A stretch of DNA of 64,000 nt from Chlorocebus sabaeus. Lineage: Eukaryota > Chordata > Mammalia > Primates > Cercopithecidae. This document shows positions 58,550 through 64,000 of the stretch, in pieces. The translations under genes were made by a program, and so were the position numbers. The DNA lies in contig NC_132910.1 of the NCBI RefSeq assembly GCF_047675955.1, forward strand, positions 114,001,143 through 114,065,142, read 5' to 3'. The notes under the pieces are model-generated. The model saw nothing but the letters and a program-made list of their open reading frames with translations, was not told the DNA's origin and searched no databases. The stretch's first letter is position 1. Every line of letters begins with the position of its first letter.

Positions 58550-58960
58550 CTTCAAATGTTTATTGGTTCCCTTGTATCTAAAAACTGAGGGCACAGGTTG
58601 CAAACAGACTGATAAATATATATGCTCCTAGGAGAAATTGCAGATGTAATCGATTTTGCTTCTAGAGCTAAAAAGGCTGGGAAAAGTAGGAGCAGCCTAA
58701 TCTAGTTTCAGGAAAGATTACAGTTTAATGAGTAGATGGAGATAAGTGGTGAATGAGAGATTTTCCAGACAGAAGAATGAGTGCAAAGGACTGAGGAATG
58801 TAAACATCGGTAAAGTCAGACCTACTGAATTTGCTGAAGATCAATGGTGGGAATTGCAGCTCGGATAAGTATGAAGATGTATTCAAATGTGGAGGGCCTT
58901 GTATTTGAAGCTAAGCAATGGAACTTTATCCTGCTGGTTGGTGCATCTCTTTAGTGGGTA
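58550..58960 (-). repeat. L2 LINE, antisense
   Basis: 'gtgcaaaggactgaggaatg' (58782) and 'ggagggccttgtatttgaag' (58891) match the antisense L2 'gtgcaaaggccctgaggcag' and 'gtagggccttgtaggccatg' blocks, in the right order. Confidence 0.7.
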
Positions 58961-58969
58961 TAAGAATGA

Positions 58970-59062
58970 ACTGAAGCTTGTTAAAATGCCCAATTCTGAA
59001 AAATTCTCATTCAGTAGGTCTAGGATGAGGTTCAGAAAATTATTTTTAGCAAAAATGCTGGG
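58970..59062 (+). mobile_element. MER5A-type hAT fragment
   Basis: 'cttgttaaaatgcccaattc' and 'attcagtaggtctaggatga' are diagnostic of MER5A. Only the left half is preserved. Confidence 0.65.
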
Positions 59063-59089
59063 TGACATTTTTTAAGATAGTCTTTGTTC

Positions 59090-59262
59090 AAAAATTAGCT
59101 GGGCGTGATGGCCGGCGCCTGCAGTTCCAGCTACTCAGGAGACTGAGGCAGGAGAATGGCGTGAACCTGGGAGGCGGAGCTTGCAGTGAGCCTAGATCAC
59201 TCCACTGCATTCTAGCCTGGGCGCAAAACAAAAACAAACAAACAAGCAAACAAACACACAAA
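59090..59262 (+). mobile_element. 5'-truncated Alu (right half)
   Basis: Starts inside the Alu at aaaattagctgggcgtgatg and ends in a caaa-rich tail. The duplication aagatagtctttgttc (59074-59089) / aagatagtctgttc (59263-59276) shows a genuine truncated retroposition, probably Y-type ('gaatggcgtgaacc'). Confidence 0.93.
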
Positions 59263-59276
59263 AAGATAGTCTGTTC

Positions 59277-59844
59277 ATACCTTAAGGAAACAGCAATTGT
59301 GGGATATTGAGGCATTCTAACCAGAAGCACAACACTCTGCAAGATCATTTGGGGTGAGGAAAAGAAGGAAATTGGAAACACTTGTTTTGATTTGAAAGAA
59401 CAGTTTTTTTGTAAAACCCATGGTCTGGGATGAAGGAGACCTGGATCCCTGCTTTGCCTCCTTCACTGATGAGTTCTGTTTCTTAAGAGCTGTTGTCAAA
59501 CCTATTTGGCTCTCATTTGCGCCTTCTTTCTAAGTAGATAAGTATTAAGGGTAAAGATGCTTTAAAAATATTTATGCTACTCAAATGGAGGTTTTATAAT
59601 TATAAACAATGCAAATGTTACGGGCTGACCAGATCTAGGATGTGACCCAAATTAGAAAATATAAAGTATTAGTGGATGCCATGATTTGTGAGACAGCCAC
59701 TGGAGTATCCTTCATAGTAGAGCTTGATGTTTGGAATCTGAATATAGGTTCTCACATCAAAAGAAGAAAGATATGGTTAGAACTTACCCTTGGTGTTCTC
59801 TCAATGACTTACTTACTATTACAAATGAAAAGAGTTGACGTGTA
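59277..59844. other. No recognisable feature
   Basis: AT-rich. The 81-codon frame at 59642-59887 runs into antisense MIR and has no motif. Confidence 0.4.
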
Positions 59845-60065
59845 CATAAGAGCTCTTTGCCAGGAACTGTTAAAGCATTTTACATAAATTATCTCATTTT
59901 ATTATCCCATGGCCCTGTACATACAAATATATCTTAATTTTTTAGTTGAAAGTACTGGCATGAGAGATGCCAGTACTATCCCAAGGAAGCATTAGTAGTT
60001 AGAAACTAGAGCTGGGATTCAAACTGATGCTGTCCGACTCTAAAAGCAGCACTTTTAACAACACC
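59845..60065 (-). repeat. MIR SINE, antisense
   Basis: 'gccaggaactgttaaagcat', 'taaattatctcattttatta' and 'gagctgggattcaaactgat' in antisense order. The middle carries a short inverted repeat (actggca/tgccagt). Confidence 0.8.
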
Positions 60066-60369
60066 TCGCTAAACTAGATGAGTCTCCCTTAGTTTGGACA
60101 TACACAAAAAATAGATTTGTCATAGATCACAGACAGTCACTTAGATTTTGGTCTAATGTGTAATTCTCAGTTTCAATGATCTCTGCAAAGGTAATATTAG
60201 TAGGTTGTGAGTTATGCAAATTGAAAATATCATCTATCTCTTGTACAAAAATAAAAGCTTTGTCAAATTTATATTCACACATGTTGAAACAATGCATTCA
60301 GAGAACAATGCATTCATTTTATGTGGGAATTTAAATAGGTCCATGTGGAATAAAGATTAGACCGGTGTT

Positions 60370-60590
60370 CTCATGCACAGATTACTAGAGTAACTGTACT
60401 ACAGTCAAGAAACCTGATTTCTCACACTAGCTCAGCCACTAAACACCTGTTGTTCTGAGGTAGCAAATTATCCTTTCTTTTATTTTGCTTTTTGTTTTTT
60501 TTAAACTCCCTTGTACTATCACAGGACTAGACTAGGGAGCCTCCAATATCCCTTTCAGTTCTAAAATTTTATGCTTCGATAATTATGAAT
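60370..60590 (+). repeat. MIR-family SINE, sense
   Basis: 'cacactagctcagccactaa' and 'ccctttcagttctaaaattt' are MIR/MIR3-type sense blocks. Diverged between them. Confidence 0.5.
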
Positions 60591-62724
60591 AAACATGTTG
60601 CCCATCCCTTGAGTTAAACATGAATGATGAATCATCTCAAGTCTGAAAAATATGGCTTTAATCTTATGTGACACCTTTGGCTCACGGTATCTCAGGAAAG
60701 CCCTACCAATCACATTTGGCTGCTTTGCTTATGTAGTTTATGACCAGAATTGGTTTGCTTTAGATAACACACTCTTGTGCTGTGCCACTGTTGCTAAGAT
60801 ACAGTTTTGTAAATAAATGTTATTTTAAATATACATCCTGGTGTGGGGAGAAAGAAATGTGGAAAGCAGTTGGCCAAAGATGTAAGCTAACTTTTGAGAG
60901 GACTGAGACAATGCTTTAGATAAACCTTTACAGGATCCACTTTTCACCTCATCCTAAAATTATTTTGCTTTACCCTGAAACTGGGTGAAGGGAGGTTAAG
61001 CATTTGGGGGAAAGAGTGACCAAGTCTAAGGTTACTAACAACGATGAGTTGTTTTGTAACCCTAGTGATCTGTCCAGTTTGAAACGACACTGATACTGTT
61101 GCTGCAGGGCTCTGTGAGCTTATTTTTTTTTTCCCTCAACATTTCTGTCTCAACCTTTCCATTGAAAATAAATAAATGAGAGAAACAGAAAGAAAGAGAG
61201 AGAATTTGATTGTTACCACTTACAATAGATTTCAAAAGTCCCATTTTAGGAACCAGTATTGAAGGCTGAAGGGATTCCAACCGGGCGCCCCTGCTCCAGA
61301 GAACAGTTGGCATGCAGGCTGCCTAATAAAGACAACAAAGTAAGTCGTTCCCCATGTGCTGAGCTCTAAGGGGGGCAGAAAAGCCTGTCACTCCCTGATA
61401 ACCCCTCCACCACTGCCTGAAAACCCACTATTAGACACCCACGTCTTAAAGCTCCCATGACTCCTTGCTTAGGAGCCGCTGCTGAAATGTGAGCACCTCC
61501 AGAGGAAAGAGGAAGGCATAACCACGCTCCAGCTGACGCTTCAGAGGGGATTTTCTGGGCAACTAGCTGTCAATAGGAGAGAAGGGTGGTGAGAGAAGAG
61601 CGGTCTGGAGGGTAGCTTGCTTGCCAGGCAAGGGAGAAAAAGAGCTGGAAGTGTACCATGGGGTTCCAAAGTCATGTTTTGTCTGCCTCAACCATTTTGT
61701 CAAGGCCAGCCTAGCTGGCCTAATTCGTATTTGGTTTTGCAAATGAAGCCGGATCCATTAGCCTGTTTCATGTCGCTTTTATGACTCTAGACAAGATTCT
61801 TGTTAGCCACATTCAATGACTATACCTCTTTGCTTCATTTCCCAAAACTGAGCCAACTGTCCTATCTCTCAGCCTATGTATACTCAGGAAACAGAACTTA
61901 ATTTTATGGTTATTAATTATAAGTCCTTAAGCAGCTGATAAGCTTCTGTGAGGACATTTAAAGTGTTGCCCTTACTGCAAAAGCCTTGATGTGTCTTTGT
62001 AACTCTGACTAATTCAGAAGGGCCACACTGAGAAGATGTTCATCATCTGCTCACTCACTGACAGCAGCTCACTCTTCAGGAACTGAAGAGCTGTTCCACA
62101 AACAGCTCTTCTTGCGCTCCTGGGATCACTGCCTTCTAGTCCATGTCCAACTTCTTCACCAGGCTTTAGGTGTCTGAGTCACAGGCTGGACTTCAACGTT
62201 TTAGTGTCACCTCCCCACCTTCCCCATCCCAGACATCCCCTGGTTTGGTCCCAGTCATTTCTTTCCCTTTCCACTGACTCAGGATCACTTTGTTTTCCTG
62301 TTTATCTCCCTTCTCCAGGTTAGCAAAAGAGAACAGTAAAGAAATTACCCTGCTGGCAGATAAAAATTTAACTTGGAAATTACTGACATCTGGACTGCCC
62401 GGTTACTATAAGGACACACAAACCATGTACTTCGCCTGTACGTGTCCTGGGGAAAATGCTGAAAGAGAGTATTGGGTATAGGATTCAGATTGTTTTAGAG
62501 AAATGGAAGTAAAAACAAAACAAATGACCAGACTATGAGGAATAGAAAGCTTGCCAAAAAGAGACACTAAAAAACAGGTGAACATAATAATGACAACAAA
62601 CTCAGGAGTTCAAGGTGTACTGTCTTCAAATAGTCCTATAATTCTGAAGATCAGAGTACGTTATGTCTAGCCATTTCTTAGAATTTTCAATAATCCATAT
62701 TTTATGGCTATGCAAATTTTAAAG
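60591..62724. other. No recognisable feature
   Basis: About 2.1 kb, mostly single-copy in appearance, with a short purine-rich bit at 61.19 kb and GC-richer parts near 61.4-61.65 and 62.05-62.3 kb. No open frame with a recognisable product. Confidence 0.45.
62086..62110. repeat. Perfect 10-bp hairpin, 5-base loop
   Basis: aagagctgtt, loop ccaca, aacagctctt. No flanking T run, and no other sign of a terminator or RNA gene. Confidence 0.9.
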
Positions 62725-62950
62725 ACAATGGTTTGATGTCAGACAAATCTATGGTGGAAATGTTGCTCCACAATTTACTAGTTTTTGTGATTTGGGGATT
62801 TTGAGCTCTCTGAACCTTACTTTCCTTATCAAGAAAATCAAAATCAACTTCAAATAGTTATTACAAAGAATGAAAGAAATGAGAATGCAGAGATTAGCAC
62901 ATGCCTGGCACCTAATGAGTAGGCAATAAAGGATAGCTGTTTTACGTGCA
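62725..62950 (+). repeat. MIR SINE, sense
   Basis: 'ttgatgtcagacaaatctat', 'ctctgaaccttactttcctt' and 'gcacatgcctggcacctaat' are in sense order. Confidence 0.75.
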
Positions 62951-62959
62951 ATGTAATTA

Positions 62960-63205
62960 AATGCATATTGAGCCCTTTAAGTGCCAGGCACCATCCTAGT
63001 CATTACATATGTATTGCCTCATTTAATATTCGTATTACCTTATGAGATAGAGACAATCATTTGTACATTTCTTTTTCAGATGAGATGGTGGAGAAATATA
63101 AAGTTAAGTCATTCACCCAAGGTTACACAGATGGTAAGTGGGAGAACTGGGATTTAAGCCCAGGCGATGGGCTCAAGAACCCACACTCTTAACTACTATT
63201 CTTTA
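62960..63205 (-). repeat. MIR SINE, antisense
   Basis: 'taagtgccaggcaccatcct', 'ttatgagatagagacaatca' and 'gaactgggatttaagcccag' in antisense order. It is head-to-head with the preceding MIR. Confidence 0.85.
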
Positions 63206-63844
63206 AATAAATATGATTGCAAAATCTTAGAAATGAAAGACACTGGAAATAGTTCAGTACAACCGATCATTTACAGATGAGGGACATGGGCTTCATGGCA
63301 GACCCAGGAGGAGCCACTCTCCTGTCTCTTGTGTCCTTGCCTGTGGCCTCCCTCTGCACTGAGAGAGCTTTCCCCACACATGATAGACACTCATTGGGTT
63401 GTCCAAGCATTTTCAAGAGTGCAAACAAAAGAGTATTTATTTTAAGAAAAGGTTTTCATATGATTTAGATAGTTTATATAAACTGATGAAATAAACCTGA
63501 CCTGATCTGTAGCATTAGGAAAAAAAAAAAAAAAAAAAAAAAAGAATCAACAAAACAGAAGGAAATGGAGAAGAGAGGAAGTTAACAGAATTCAAGCTAA
63601 TTTTGATTTTTCACCATGTTTCCAAATATGGTAAGGTATGGCCATTGGATTTTCATCCTCAGTCTATCACTTACTAGGACTTCATCTATATAAAGACAAA
63701 AGAGAGGGTACAGGAATGTTTAAATTTTGGGACTCATTTTGCCTACATGTAATTTGGGGGATGTGTGTTCAGTTCCCTTAGTTAGTCTCCAGTTGGCTAT
63801 GTAATAAGACTGCAAGGGGTCTTTTATAAGAGTAGCTCTGAACT
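63206..63844. other. Mostly unclassified; contains a poly-A junction
   Basis: Includes the AATAAA plus A-run junction listed next. No open frame of known type. Confidence 0.4.
63490..63543 (+). promoter_or_regulatory. AATAAA followed by an A run
   Basis: aataaa at about 63490-63495 is followed about 25 bases later by 24 A residues. This is the layout of a polyadenylated transcript copied into DNA, or a chance A run next to an AATAAA. No flanking duplication or parent sequence was found. Confidence 0.4.
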
Positions 63845-64000
63845 GTTCACATTGTGTAATTTATTCTTGACAACCATCCTGGGAGAGAGGCAGTGGAGAT
63901 TAAATTATCTCCTTTTGTTGGAGAGGAAAGTAAAGCTCAGAAAGGGTAAGTGGTATACATGCCAAGTCCCTAAACTGACATTTTCATCTCATACTTTTGG
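63845..64000 (-). repeat. MIR SINE, antisense, cut by the window end
   Basis: 'taatttattcttgacaacca' and 'aaagctcagaaagggtaagt' in antisense order. Confidence 0.7.

Noticed and set aside
62086..62110. Rho-independent terminator
   Set aside because: No T run follows, and the DNA is eukaryotic nuclear.

Overview
The window is primate, almost certainly human or another great ape, nuclear DNA. The evidence is 19 Alu elements of several ages (some with intact target-site duplications, AluJ through AluY), THE1 and MST MaLR LTRs, primate and older L1 fragments, and a deep background of MIR, L2, MER5A, Tigger and hAT relics. No intact protein-coding gene, rRNA, tRNA or CRISPR array was found. The long open frames come from microsatellites, Alus, L1, LTRs or decayed gene copies. 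Repeat names are from memory of consensus sequences, so subfamily labels are approximate and boundaries are usually good to about 5-30 bases unless a target duplication is quoted.

Layout. 0-11 kb: L2, L1 and unclassified ancient repeats, with an L2 segment at 7.4-8.0 kb whose translation still shows reverse-transcriptase residues. 11-21.5 kb: a nest of LTRs, a 2-kb 5'-truncated L1 (12.8-14.8 kb), and an old L2 (17.1-19.0 kb) carrying AluY, an MST LTR and an Alu that itself contains a 160-base foreign insert. 22.5-27.5 kb: an LTR, L1M, MIR and L2 fragments, and a full-length THE1 element (25.26-27.53 kb, minus strand) with two LTRs, a Leu-type primer-binding site and a broken gag-like frame. 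28-33.9 kb: AluY, L1M and an MLT1-type LTR. 34.2-34.6 kb: an open stretch with protein-like composition that I cannot identify. 35.7-41.4 kb: a split L2, Alus, MIRs and a THE1 solo LTR. 42.9-49 kb: an hAT MITE, a GC-rich ERV1-type LTR (44.3-45.9 kb), an MST LTR, and an unusual block (48.0-48.9 kb) made of two inverted LTR pieces with a small foldback. 50.5-56.4 kb: Alus, a 400-base GAAA tract, a Tigger element split by AluJ, and an MST LTR. 56.9-58.0 kb: a processed pseudogene of the mitochondrial ribosomal protein gene MRPS5 on the minus strand. 58.5-64 kb: L2, MER5A, a truncated Alu, several MIRs and a possible processed-transcript 3' end.

Nothing here works together as an operon or pathway. 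The content is successive transposon insertion and decay in what looks like a gene-poor interval or a large intron. The observations most worth checking are the inverted LTR block with foldback, the filler insert inside an Alu, the unidentified open frame near 34.4 kb and the possible processed 3' end near 63.5 kb. I found no evidence of a new biological system.
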